This document shows, one piece after another, positions 40,510-51,969 of a stretch of DNA of 64,000 nucleotides. Below the pieces are notes generated by a model. It searched no databases. It was not told the origin of the DNA and was given only the letters and a program-made list of their open reading frames with translations. Source of the stretch: Pyrocephalus nanus (lineage: Eukaryota; Chordata; Aves; Passeriformes; Tyrannidae); assembly GCA_038380795.1 (NCBI GenBank), contig CM076262.1, positions 1,704,121-1,768,120 of the forward strand, given 5' to 3'. Both the position numbers and the translations under genes were made by a program. Numbering within the stretch: position 1 is the first letter of the stretch; each line of letters opens with the position of its first letter.

Positions 40510-43500
40510 TTTTATCATCATTAAAAATAACAGAAAAAACCCCACAAGTGTAGTAGTAGATACTGTTTGTTCATGGATGAATGCAGCATTTGTCACTCCT
40601 GACTTGTGTTTGTCATTATGCTGGTGAGCAGTTCTTGCAATAGCTTATATTGTAATTTTGTGACATTGTAGTGTAAAAGTGTTGTATAAATGAAATATTT
40701 TAAAACATGATTTTCAAAATCAGAGAAAATCATAGAGTATAGGGCGAAATGCTAAAATTACAGAATGTTTGCATTTTAGCAGAAATACTCTTGATTTGTT
40801 TGACAAGCTTTAGGTATTATTTTCCATATTTTCAAATATAAGTTCTTTTAAAAACAATTATGGAAAGCAACAGTAACATCTCTTTAAATGAAACATATGA
40901 ATATTGTAACAGTATTTGAATAGGAAAGAATTATTAGAAGTCCAATTATTAGAGAACTGAAACAGTAAAAATCTGAATGTAAGTCCTGAATGCTTTCACT
41001 ACTGTTGCAGTAGTAATAAGAAAAATTTGAAAGGAAAATGCCAAATATATCTGTATATATAAAATGCTTTTGATTTATAAAAAAAGGATATTAAAAAAGC
41101 TACTGAGCATTTCAATTAAATGCATTTTTTTTCTTTCAAGACTAAAGCCAACATATAAAGAAATTAACTGTTACTAAGAAATAATAATGTACCTGCATTT
41201 TGATTGCCAGCTAATACCATGTTTAATCATTGCCTCTGTCTTATGTTTTTGTTGCCTCTACCTCTGGGAAATTGTATTTCTGCTGTTTGTATAGTGTATA
41301 GGAAAAGTGAATCTTTAGTTTTAAATGGGAACTCTTTCAGGTATGACTTGCTAAGTAAGACATCTTTGGTACAATGTAATGATCCAAAAGGTATCTGCTG
41401 CAGAGATCTTTTCATATTTCCCTTGCGATTCCTAGCAGTTTGATTTACCTCATTAAAAGGCTGGAAAAAACAGAGTGCCTCCAAATTTTATTCTTGATGA
41501 GAAATCTGTTCTTTTGGAACTTAGGCAATGTACAAAATCTGTGATTCCCTTTGGTGCACACCTCTGGGCATCATAAGAAATACCACACTAATGTTGTTCA
41601 ACAAGAAGCAAAGCAAAGCAAGATCCTTACCTGCCCTACCTTTCCAAAAGAGTTAATTGGGCTGTAAAAGAGCTGCAAATACATCAAAACCAGAGAATGT
41701 GTCTTTGCTCAGCTTTCTGGTGCTTATCTCAGAACATGGCCTTTTTAAGGACGTAGTTGTTAAAATCAGAAAGAGGAAGCTAAGGACTAGGTCCAGTGTG
41801 CTACCTTTCTTTCTTGGGGCAGTGATCACTCTCTGCACAACCCTTTCACTTCTCAAGGCAGCAGGACATCTTGCATCTTAGAAGAGGTTTATATTCATTA
41901 TTCTCTTCTCATTCCTTCTTCTTACCATATGTGGAATGGGAAATTGCTGTAAGTCTATCTAACCGGCAGCTTTACTGATATATTGCTATATATATTGCTA
42001 TATTGCTAGGCAGAGTTCTGTGGGGTACTTGCAGTCTTATGTTGCTAATACTGTAATGACAATAGTAGTCCTTGTATGTGTTTGCCTTTCATAGAATCAT
42101 AGCTCTTACTGCTAGTCTTCGATCTGCAGTGGGGGAAATTTGCGGTAATGACACAGTTAATGCTACAGGACTCCACAAAACAAATATCCCATGTGACATA
42201 GCAAAAGCTGTTGGTGTTCCAGAAAATGTTGCAGTAAGGCTGTGTGTTCTCAAGGTAAAAAAAGGGTGATCTCTGTCTAATAAGACAATTTTTATAGGTA
42301 GCTCTTTCATAGTGTGAGATATCTATTACTTACAGGAGTAAGTAATCCTGCCCTGTCTGATGGTGGTGGAATTGTACTGCTTCCTGCATCCCATCTGCAT
42401 GTCCTGGAGGTTTCATTGAAGACTTATCCCGAGTTCCTGTTTATAGTTATGCTCTGCCTAGAATGCACTTGTAGATTCACTGTAGAATACTCTGGTGGAA
42501 CACATGTCTTCAGAACTTCTAATTACACTAGATTAGTTGCTTCTCTTTGTGTTACAGCAAATGTGTTATGTCTTCTAATGTACAGTAAGTACATCATCTT
42601 CATGTATCTTTGCATTGCCTCTTGTTCAGAGAGACTACACACAGTTCCAGATGATGATGGTGGATATTTTGATGTACACAGCAAAATATTTCTATCATGA
42701 ATGGCATAACAGCAGTTGGATACTTCTGTCTATACATTATTTGATTGTTTTTCTAATTGCAGAATTGTAGTGGTTGTCAAAAATGGAAAAATATCATGAA
42801 TCAATCTAACAGCAAAACTTATCTCAGAAATTCCTGTGTGCAAACATTTGGGACTTGTTTCAGAGTTTCTAAAATTTGATTGCATAATCAAGTTAATAGA
42901 AACACACTTTAGAATTTAAGAAGTGTGATATATGCTGAAGTAACTAGTCTGTAAATAGTGATGAGTAGTCCATTATTTGTACTGGCCATCTGAGGTTCTT
43001 ATGTTGTCTGCAGCTGGTGGGTATTTCCATTCTATCTAAGCAATGACGATAAAATAAGGTGTCACAAGTGGAAAGGAAAAATATGAAAACAGTAGAAAAT
43101 ATATTTTCTACTTGGATAATTTTTTTTAAAATGAAGGTTTTCAAAATACTTTTTATACCTGGCTTATATGAAAATTTTGAAATGGATAACAGCTTGAAAA
43201 AGAAAAATTTTGGTCAGAGTTTATTGACTTCAGCAATGAAAGGGATTAAAAATATTTTGCAATTTTTTTCTTTTATTTTTTTTTTTTCTGTGTGTCAGTG
43301 AACTGTTTCAATGCCTATGTGGCCCATGAGAAAATAAGGTTAAAATTATCAGCAAAATTCATACATTTACTTTGCTATTAATATAGATGTATTACCATGT
43401 ATTTTATATTAGTTAGTTTGGCTAAAGTTTTAATAAATTATATAGAGAGTTTGGCGCCAGGAAAGTGGTTTATAAATTCATGATAAAAATAAGTGGATGA

Positions 43501-44884
43501 GATGCAAAAAGAACAAGGATGAGTATGGAATTCTTTGGTTAAACAGCAGAAGAGCTTCCAAATGTAAGAATTTACCTGAACAGAATTACATGTTGCTATA
43601 ACTGCCCACTACCGAAGCCCTGTATAAACAATGTAAAATCTGCTGAAGGTAGTCCAGTACTCCTGTACTTGACAGGGTGGGCTTGATTCTGTGTCTTGCA
43701 AGTCTGAGATAACCTGAGAGGGCTGTCAGTTATGACAGAGGAGACTTGCACTCTTCTGAAGTGACAGCTGGAGGCCAGATGGGATTATCTTGGACATTCT
43801 GTAGGCAACTCAATAGAGTCTGACATGTTTTCAGAGTTACCAAGAGGAAGGATAATTTTATTCTTTGCAACATAATAAATTATTCTGCTTTTAATGGGTG
43901 TCTTGAATCTTTAGAATGACTCCTACAAATTGCTTTGAATAAATGAACTCAAGGGCCAGATATTGATTGTTTGTCTTGGGCAGAGTTTTATTACAATCAA
44001 GACTCAACTCAAGTAGGGTCAGAATGTTGACTCAGAGAAGCTGAAGTGATCCCAGTTTTATATTTATTTCCCCTCGTATCTACTGAAAAGTGTGCAATCA
44101 AGATGGAATCATAGATATAACAGCATTGCATGAATTCCAGCTGTGGAGTCCATAAATAAAGGAATACCAAAAGTGCTCAGTTCTGGCTTTAAATCTGTTC
44201 TGCTGAAATCAATGAGAATTTTGCTGTTGAAGGATAGCCTAGTTACATCATTCCTGGCTACCCTGGAAATCTCATCCATGTAGTCACATTTCAGAAAGGA
44301 CTTCTTATGGTGTTTAATGGTAACATCACATGAAATTAAATTTATTTTTTTCTATTTCACTGAAAAGTTTCAATTGCTTTAAATCAAGAACAGTTTAAAT
44401 TTCCCACAGGCAGTGTACAACACAAGGCCATTTTGAGACTACTGGCGGGCAGTTTTCAAAATGGTCCTTTTTACATTACAGTTCAGGGCAGCAGGATCAT
44501 ATATAAATAAATGCTTCATGACATCAGTAACCCATGACTGTAATCTCTTTTACTTTACCTTTGACACCAACATGTCTTTTCTCGCATTATTGGAATTTCA
44601 CTGTTTATTCTTTAATTATTCTGAATAATTTCTTTGTCTTCTTCTCTATCATCTGTCTTTCCTTATTTTTTCCTCTCTTCTACTTTCATTACACAGCTCT
44701 TCAACTGCTTGTGTTTATCCTGTTAATCTATGCACAAGACTCTGGAAAAGGGGCAGGTGGAAAAGCTACTTCAGAGTAACATCTGAAGTGCATCTGCTAT
44801 GGTGTGACATATCATTGTAGGGTGTTAAATATCAGCTTACTTGATCTTTTGCATTTACTTTACTGGAATTTTATGTTTTTCTTT
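40507..44884. other. Unique non-coding sequence with two neighbouring open frames
   Basis: No gene is supported. Two plus-strand frames lie close together at 42072-42269 (65 codons) and 42314-42700 (128 codons) in different phases. The second is the longest frame outside repeats, but I recognise neither product. A 14-bp match to CR1 terminal repeats at 42089-42102 has no CR1 body next to it. Confidence 0.45.
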
Positions 44885-44997
44885 GTGCTGGATGTGGCAC
44901 TTAGTGATATGGTTTAGTTGACATGGTGGTGTTTGTTCAGAAGTTGGACTTGATGATCTTGGAAGTCTTTTCCAACATTAATGATGATTCTGTGATG
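44885..44997 (+). mobile_element. CR1 3' end (+)
   Basis: The string 'ggatgtggcacttagtgata', then 'tggtttagttgacatggtgg', 'agttggacttgatgatcttg' and 'cttttccaacattaatgatg', ending in 'attctgtgat', is the 3' UTR and terminus of a CR1 subfamily common in birds. It is 5' truncated to ~113 bp. Confidence 0.85.
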
Positions 44998-45201
44998 TTC
45001 TTCTCGGAAATACTGCAAACCATGATTTATTATTATTCTTAATATCCTCTATTTTAATTGTTTTTAGCAGTGCAAAGACCTTTTTGTTTTTTCTCCCATG
45101 GCATTTAGTTTCTTTTAGGGACTTTGAGTAAGAGAAGCTTACAAAATGATTTTTGGAAATATATGGCTTACAAGTGGATCTTGGTTTTCAACATTCTCAG
45201 T

Positions 45202-45226
45202 GGCTTCTCAAAAAAACTGAGAAGCC
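45202..45226. repeat. Inverted repeat, 9-bp stem with 7-nt loop
   Basis: GGCTTCTCA at 45202-45210 pairs perfectly with TGAGAAGCC at 45218-45226 around an A-rich loop. It sits at the edge of the GC-rich patch that follows. Function is unknown; it could be part of a decayed transposon end. Confidence 0.7.
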
Positions 45227-45445
45227 CCTAGGTGGCTGTGTGTGGCAGGTTCCTCACTAAGACTGATTCTGACCCCAGCCTGGGCCTGTCCCCCCTAAGG
45301 TTCCTGATGCTGTGGGCTGGGGCTGCCCCAGCTTCCCCTTGGACTGCCAATGCTCCCTGGCCGAGTGCAGCTGGGTCCTGCTCTGCCCATGAACAGCCCC
45401 TATGACTTCTGGCTCCCATCCCATAGGGAGCTGCTTGTCCCTGCA
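45227..45445. other. GC-rich patch of unknown origin
   Basis: About 220 bp strikingly richer in G and C than the surrounding AT-rich DNA, with C-runs (for example at about 45290) and many CTG/CAG steps. Overlapping minus-strand frames (45228-45515 and 45257-45487) are Gly/Ala/Gln-rich and unlike any family I know. It could be part of an interspersed repeat, a decayed retrocopy or a small regulatory CpG-poor GC island. No splice signals convincingly bound it. Confidence 0.4.
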
Positions 45446-47083
45446 TCTCTCTGTCTCTGGACTGTGTTTTATGTTTAAGGCTCCCAAAGATTACAGTCCT
45501 TTCTGTTTTCTTCACTTGGACACAACTTGAAGCTTTTAGATGGATGCCTTTTTCTTTCTAAAAGCCTTCTTCATCCCATTTGTTCATGACAGCTCCCTTC
45601 TCTGGATTTTCTCAGCCTTTTTTGATAGGTTGTATGCATTTCTTCTGAGCTTGCAAAAGGTGTCTTTAATCAGTTTCTGTGCCATCTGTAAAGATGTGAC
45701 TTTTGTAGCCAACCCTTTTTTCTTCCTTGTAACAAGCTTACTCATTTTTATTCAGTGACCCTCTTTGAAATGGTGGTAGAGTTTTTTTGGCTTTTGTTGC
45801 CCCTTCAAGGGCATAGATTCCAATCTACATCAAAGCAATTATTGACTGTGGCTAGAAATTTACTGTGAGTCATACCCTGATGTGACGTGTGCTTGTACAA
45901 GACAGGCAGAAGTATCTAACAGCCCTAATTTTTATCTGCCATACTTATAGGGACATTTTTCACTGTTATGAAGGTGCTCTGTTTCTTAGTTGTATTTAGG
46001 TATTGCTTCAGAACATGGGTTATGTATCTTTCTTGATGTCATCTTCCTTGGCCATTGCTGAAGGGGAGCCTCTGGATTGTTCAACATAAATGGACTGTAA
46101 ACTGCCAGATGGATCTGATAACCAAGAGCAGTCATTCTCTAAGGAGTGAGTCTCTGTGGGAAAAAAAAGAAAAAAAAATCCTTGAGCTTGTCCAGTAACC
46201 TGAAGTGGTTCATATGAAAATATAGTATAGCTGAAGACTTGCTGTGTCTGTAGGGAGGATTGGCTTGTGTGTAAGAATTTTCCCTCCACAGGGAACTAAG
46301 AAGTGAATGATGGAGATGTGTAATCAGCATCCTTTAGAGAGACCTCTTACTCAGGTTACTGGGCAGAGTCTTTGAGAAGAAATCAAGGACATAACTCTCT
46401 TCTTCTTTACAAGTGACACAATAATTGAAGTCACGGCAAAATTTGATTTTAGGGTAAGAACCTCTGCAAGGACCAAGTCGTCTTAACAGGCATTTAGTTT
46501 ACAGCAATTATTTGTAGCTGACCATGGTGGTCATGGTGATGAACCAGCCTTATAAGCAGTGTAAGCTGTTCTTGTGGTGGCCAAACTGAGGCTGTGTTGA
46601 GGCTATGGAAGCCCAAAGGAAGCCCCATGTTGATGAGGGAGTTACCCGATGTTCAGCCAGAGTGGGAAACACCTACTTTGGAGATTCTGCAAAGAGTTAA
46701 ATAATGCATATGACAGTAATTGGTGGGATGATAGCCTATCTTTATTTTCATGGTATAATTTTTGGCAGGAGATTGAAGTTGCCCAGATAGGTTATTTTGA
46801 AACCTCTTCCTGCTCTTTGTTTTGTGGGATTTCTTTCCTCTTAATTTTTTTTTTCACATTTAGTTTGGCTTATTTATCCTCTTCCTTTTTTCTTTTTTTT
46901 TTTTCCCCCCTCATTTCCTTTTGATCTGTAGGCCCTTAGGGATTGTGTGTGTGTTATGGTTTCTGTCAGTTTGTGGATTTTTTAATGTATTTTGATTAAT
47001 TAGATAGCTTCTTTGTTATTTGTAGGTGTGCTCCTCACACTGTTGGGTGTTTTGGGTTTTTTTTGAAATTGTGTGGCTGTTTA

Positions 47084-47089
<6 letters not shown>
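45446..47089. other. Unique non-coding sequence
   Basis: No gene or named repeat is recognised. T-rich and pyrimidine-rich stretches (about 46820-46925) produce hydrophobic-looking translations. Confidence 0.5.

Positions 47090-47118
<29 letters not shown>
47090..47118. repeat. (TA)n microsatellite
   Basis: Fourteen TA units between T-rich flanks. Confidence 0.9.
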
Positions 47119-47121
<3 letters not shown>

Positions 47122-47189
47122 TTGGTTTTTTCAATATATTTACTTGTATGTGATTCTTGTGGGTGAGGAAGAACAGGAGCTGGAGTTGC

Positions 47190-47570
47190 AGATGCAGAAT
47201 TATGGAATTGAAAGAAACTGCTGACTGGCAGAACAACTTGTGCAATGGGATTTAGTGATGGATGGATGCAAGTTCTACAGAAGAGTCAGGCAGAGAAGGG
47301 GTGGGAGGGTTGCCGTTTACATGAAAGAACAATTGGAATGCATGAAACTCTTTGTTTGAAGGTTTTGGGTTAACTTAAGGGAAAAGATTTTCAGCGGAAG
47401 GGCAATTATGCAACAGAAATGGCTGCATAGAGAAACCAGGTTGTGGAATCCCCTCTTGTGGAAGTTTTGAAGATGCATTTATCTGATGTCCTAAGTGACC
47501 CAGTCTAAATTTAGATGCTTTATGCAGTTTGCACTAGTCAACCGCTCAGTGTGAGTGGAAGAGTCTGTGA
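47190..47570 (+). mobile_element. CR1 LINE fragment with ORF2 endonuclease-region remnant
   Basis: Bases 47270-47350 translate in one frame to a stretch containing RRGGRVAVYMKEQLECM, which corresponds to the conserved endonuclease-domain segment of CR1 ORF2 (the family has a similar RRGGGVALYV-type block). Nearby, from about 47430, 'ggttgtggaatcccctcttg' and 'tggaagttttgaagatgc' correspond to a region near the 3' end of CR1. The reverse-transcriptase part between these is absent, so the copy carries a large internal deletion or represents two adjacent fragments. Stops interrupt the frame, so it is inactive. Confidence 0.7.
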
Positions 47571-50500
47571 TATGGCGCATGTATCATGGCAGAAGGGTTA
47601 GGTGCTTTTTAACTCCTTACAGGAACTAACTGGACATATAACACAACCCAGGATGACCACCATATATGTGCTCTTATGAGATAATACTTTTTAAAGTTGT
47701 TCTACATTCTCATCTGATAGTATTCCTGAGTCCCTTCTAATCACATCACAAAAGAGAGAAACAAATTGCAATTCTGGAAATACTTCAGAAGACTGCAGTG
47801 TCATTGGTGGTATTGTAGAATGAAGTATTTAGGAATAGTTAATTGCTTTCATATTTGTTTATATTTTTCTCCCCCAATTACTGTAGGCTGTTGCAGTTTA
47901 TTATAATAAGAAAATACAACAAATGGAAAGTGGTTTTCCTCTGAACTGTCTACAATAAAATATGTGTTTTCAAAAGACAGGCATGCCCAAAGAGAAAGTA
48001 AGGCATGGTGTCTGTGCACATTGGATAAATTGTTCAGGAATATCCATGAATATGATATTGGTATCGTGCATACTTATAAGATTAGTGTCAGCACAGGTTA
48101 TCTATCATGTAAGGGCAAGTTAGACTTGCCTCGAGAGTGGTTTAGTCTGTATACCCAACCATTCAGACAACGCTGCTGTAGAGGTCTTGGAAGAAAAGAG
48201 GTGAGGAGGGATGGTTTTTCCATTGCTCCAGGCTTCCCATTCATTGGTACTGTGTCCATTTTCCCCAGTATGCTTTGATAAGTACATGTAATCAGTGTTC
48301 TGTTAATCTTTATGATAAGTAAGACCTAAATGGAACAACATCCCACCCAGTCTCTCCCCACCAAGAGGAGTTATATGTAACCTGTGCATCAGTTACACAG
48401 TGAATGGAACATTGGAAGCAGATGATGTATTTAGTTCATGCTGACATTTCTTCTGTCACTGGGCAATTTCCAAGGCCTCTAATAGTAAATTTTTAATGAT
48501 TTTTTGTAAATTTTATTATTATCCTTGGCTTATTTGTTTGCACAGTATACATGTTGTCTGGATTAATGTAGTATTGGTGTTTTGCTTAGCAAATTCCGTG
48601 TTGTTAAAACTCAAGAACAATTTTTATAATATATAATATAATTATAACTTTTATAAGTACATAGCATTTGTTGAAAAATTTGAGAAATATGTAGTTGGGG
48701 AAAGTTGACAGCTAAAGAGGCATTCAGAGTTTATTATTTATTCTGTTCCAGGCGAAAAAAATATTTGCTTTTCCCACAACCACAGAACTTCTGTTTGGAC
48801 ACAATAATAATCTAAACCAGCCTTCATATGTTGAAGTAGTACTGTAGAGTAGTATATAAAAATTGGCTAATGTGATCACAGTGATATGAAGGTCTTTTCA
48901 TAGGCTCATTTAGCTTTGGACTGATTATAACTACGGATTTATTCTGCATGTTCTTATTAATTATAACAGCATTCAGTAGTGCTCATCTGGTGTGAGCTTC
49001 TGGGTATCTTTCCATCTCAGAAATTGTCTAACAGTACTTGGAATCAGAAAGAAAAGTCTTTTTTACCTGTTTTCAGTTCTGTAATTCCATAATATTCTTT
49101 AAAAATGCATATTTTTTGTAGTGTAAATTAAATTACTTGAAGGAGCTTAAGTATAATTAAGAATACATAGTCTGATTATTAAGTAACTTTACACATTTTT
49201 TTAGTTATTTTAGAAGACTTACATTATAGGTTTTGTGTAAATGATTTATTTTCAAATAAAATTTCAGCATGTCCCATTGACGTAGTGCAATTTATTACTT
49301 GCTCAGAAGTCTTGTTACGAATTAAGAATTTTGTTTTCAATTGTGTTAGGGCTATATGATAGAAAGATGGACACAACCATGACAATTAACATTCTGTCAG
49401 GATGCTTTTAAGGCTTTGGTTAGGAAGTTCTGTGAATTTGATTACACATTTTTAAGTTTCAGATGGAATTCAGAAGGAATTGTTAGTTATTGAAGAATGG
49501 AAAACACTGTCAGAATGGGATAGGTAAACAATGACATTAAAGATCTACCTGCTGGAGTTCTAGGGATGGAATATGCTGGCTTAGGTGGAGGAAAGGTAGA
49601 GAAATTTTATTGTTAAACTGGAATAACTCAAATGATTCAGGTCCAGGTTTTAGGATGCAAATAAAAAAAAAAATCAATGTTTTTAACAGAAGTATTATGA
49701 TTTTTTTAAGAGTCAGCTGCCTTCGTCAAGTAAACCACACTGGAATGTAGCATAAATGAAACATAAGTCAAAATATAAGTTTCCAAAGGTGAAAATATGC
49801 ACTGGTAAAAAGAAAGTTGATAGGTAAGACCTTCCATCTGTCTGTGATATATCTGTCACATCTACTTTATGTTATCCTCACCACTTTGAATATTTCTTAC
49901 TGACTTCTGAAAAGGTATAGAAATCCAAAAATAGACCAAAGATAAAATTTTAATCATCAAGACTAATGGTTATGGTTGTTTTCATATTAGGAATAATTAC
50001 CAAAAAATATCATAATGAAACATTTTTCTAAGAAGGCTATATCTCAACAAAATAGGTCATGTTTTGATGTAAGATTTTATATATAATAACTGATTGTTTT
50101 GGCTTTATTTCTGAGGTGAAGGCAAAATGTTATGTTTATTATAATCCAAGCTAAGAAACCTGATGATTTGAAAGTATTTTGGCATAATGAAATATAGGAA
50201 AAAAGAGAAATACAGAATATTAGTGTTTGAGGCTTATGTATTAACATAACAGGTATTGTTGAAGAAATAATTGTATTGTGTATTTCTAGAATTCAGGTGC
50301 ACAAGAAGCTTCAAAGATTCAAAGTTGCAATCTTTTAATGGGAAATAGGACAGTAAGGTGAATGCTTCTCTCTCAATCGGTTGGACATTTCCATTGTGGA
50401 TACAGGGTGACCACATGACCATCAAGCAAAGTTTCATTGACACGTATTTTACTTTCCAACAACTTTTAAGAATTGCCACCCACCTTCACCTCCTCATATT

Positions 50501-51885
50501 TGCCTTAGGAACCGTACCTGTTTTTAACATTTTCTTCTCTTTTTTGCTTTGTATTAAGGGCTCATAAGATTTCCTTCTCATTTCCCAATGCTGTCCTACT
50601 GTGCAGGGGTTTCATGTAGTGTTTATTCCTCCAGCCTGTCATTCTTTGCTCTTCCTTCTTCACTTGCTCTACTACAGAGGCTGCCAGGTAGCTTTCAGTT
50701 TTCTAGGAACTTCGACCTTCCCAGCAGGTTTTGTTACACTCTACAAACAAAGGAAGAAGTTAGAACTGCAGCTCTTTTAAATGGCCAAACATCTTGTAAC
50801 AAAGTGTGTATTAATAATGCCAGTTGGAACACAGATTTTTTTTCTTAAACTGTGGGAAAGCAGTCTTCTCTTTATAAAATTCTACATTCATTTTACTCTT
50901 TAGCGTGCTTCTGTCTGACCTTGTCAGCAAGAGAGAATTGCCAAGAGGCACCATCGAGAGGCTGGTAGGATCTACTTCAGAGGTAGCAGAGTTTCAGGCA
51001 TTAAGTCTGTGTCTATATTAGTAAATTAAGCAATGCTTGGAAATATTTCCAGGTCTCTGCCATGGTTTAGGTTTTTGAAAACTAACATTGTTCCAGAAAA
51101 TTCCCGGACATGTATTTGACCCATCTCCATTAGACAATTTGTATGCAGCCCCTCCGTTTCAGAGCATGTGTGAGTATACTAGCATAGATGTAGGTTTATC
51201 TCCGCCAGTTGATTTCAGGAAAGAGAAATGTGATCAGGCATAGATGTAATCTAAATATTCTGTGGACGTGCATGTTCTTTATTTCTTCTTGCCGTGTCCA
51301 ACCTTTCCTCTTCATTGCAGTCCTCCAGTCTCAGCTTCAAAGCTGTTTTTTTTTCTTTTTTCTTGTCCTTTTGTCCTTCCTAAAATGTGTATACATTTAA
51401 ATTTCATTGGCATGCTGTCTCCCAGCTTCTGTTTCTTCCTTCAGATGACCCTGTGAACTTAGTGATATTGTGTGCGGTTCCCTGTCTGGAGCAAACTACT
51501 TCAGGGAAGCCTTCCTTTTGTTTGCCCTTGGGTACCATAATAATAAAAATAGAATAAAAATAATAAGACTAGAATTTGAGAGATGCCTTAACTGTCTCTC
51601 TACTGCAAGACAGAAACTTGATGAACAGTTGTATTTCTTGTGGACTACATTTAGGCTGACTATTTGTTAAGAGGATCTCTCTTCCAACTTGCTCGGTCTT
51701 TTAACCAGCTTTATGTCAAAATCAAAAAACTAAATATTACAAATCCTTCCTTTTTCTTTCAGAATACTTGTGAATCAGCATATGCAGATCTGGCACTAAT
51801 TAGAGGGAGTGATAATGCCGGTTTCTCTGTTGTTTTCATGATATGATGTCTAAATAGCTGTAAACATTTCTCTCTGTTTTGTCAG
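47571..51885. other. Unique AT-rich non-coding sequence
   Basis: No gene is supported. Open frames of up to 104 codons (47964-48278) have no recognisable family. A poly-A-like run lies near 49661-49673. Confidence 0.5.
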
Positions 51886-51969
51886 GATGGTGGTACTGGA
51901 ATTGATTTTGGACATCATTTCAGTTCAAGGTTGAAGTTAAAAGGTCTTTTTGAGTCTTAGAAGAAGCAG
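51886..51969 (+). other. Candidate exon bounded by consensus splice sites
   Basis: A pyrimidine-rich tract ending in TTTTGTCAG (51877-51885) is followed after 84 bp by AAGCAG then GTGAGTAC (donor at 51970). Both sites match vertebrate consensus well. Frame 1 is open until a TAG at 51958-51960, frame 2 starts with ATG but stops at 51932-51934, and frame 3 stops early, so an internal coding exon is impossible. It could be a UTR or long non-coding RNA exon or a terminal coding segment. Fortuitous pairs of this kind occur in long introns, so confidence is low. Confidence 0.25.

Noticed and set aside
40402..40627. Frames with Ile-Tyr repeats on both strands
   Set aside because: Produced by the (AT)18 microsatellite.
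42089..42102. Sequence tcatagaatcatag resembling CR1 terminal repeats
   Set aside because: No CR1 3' UTR body follows on either strand, so I treat it as a chance 14-bp match.
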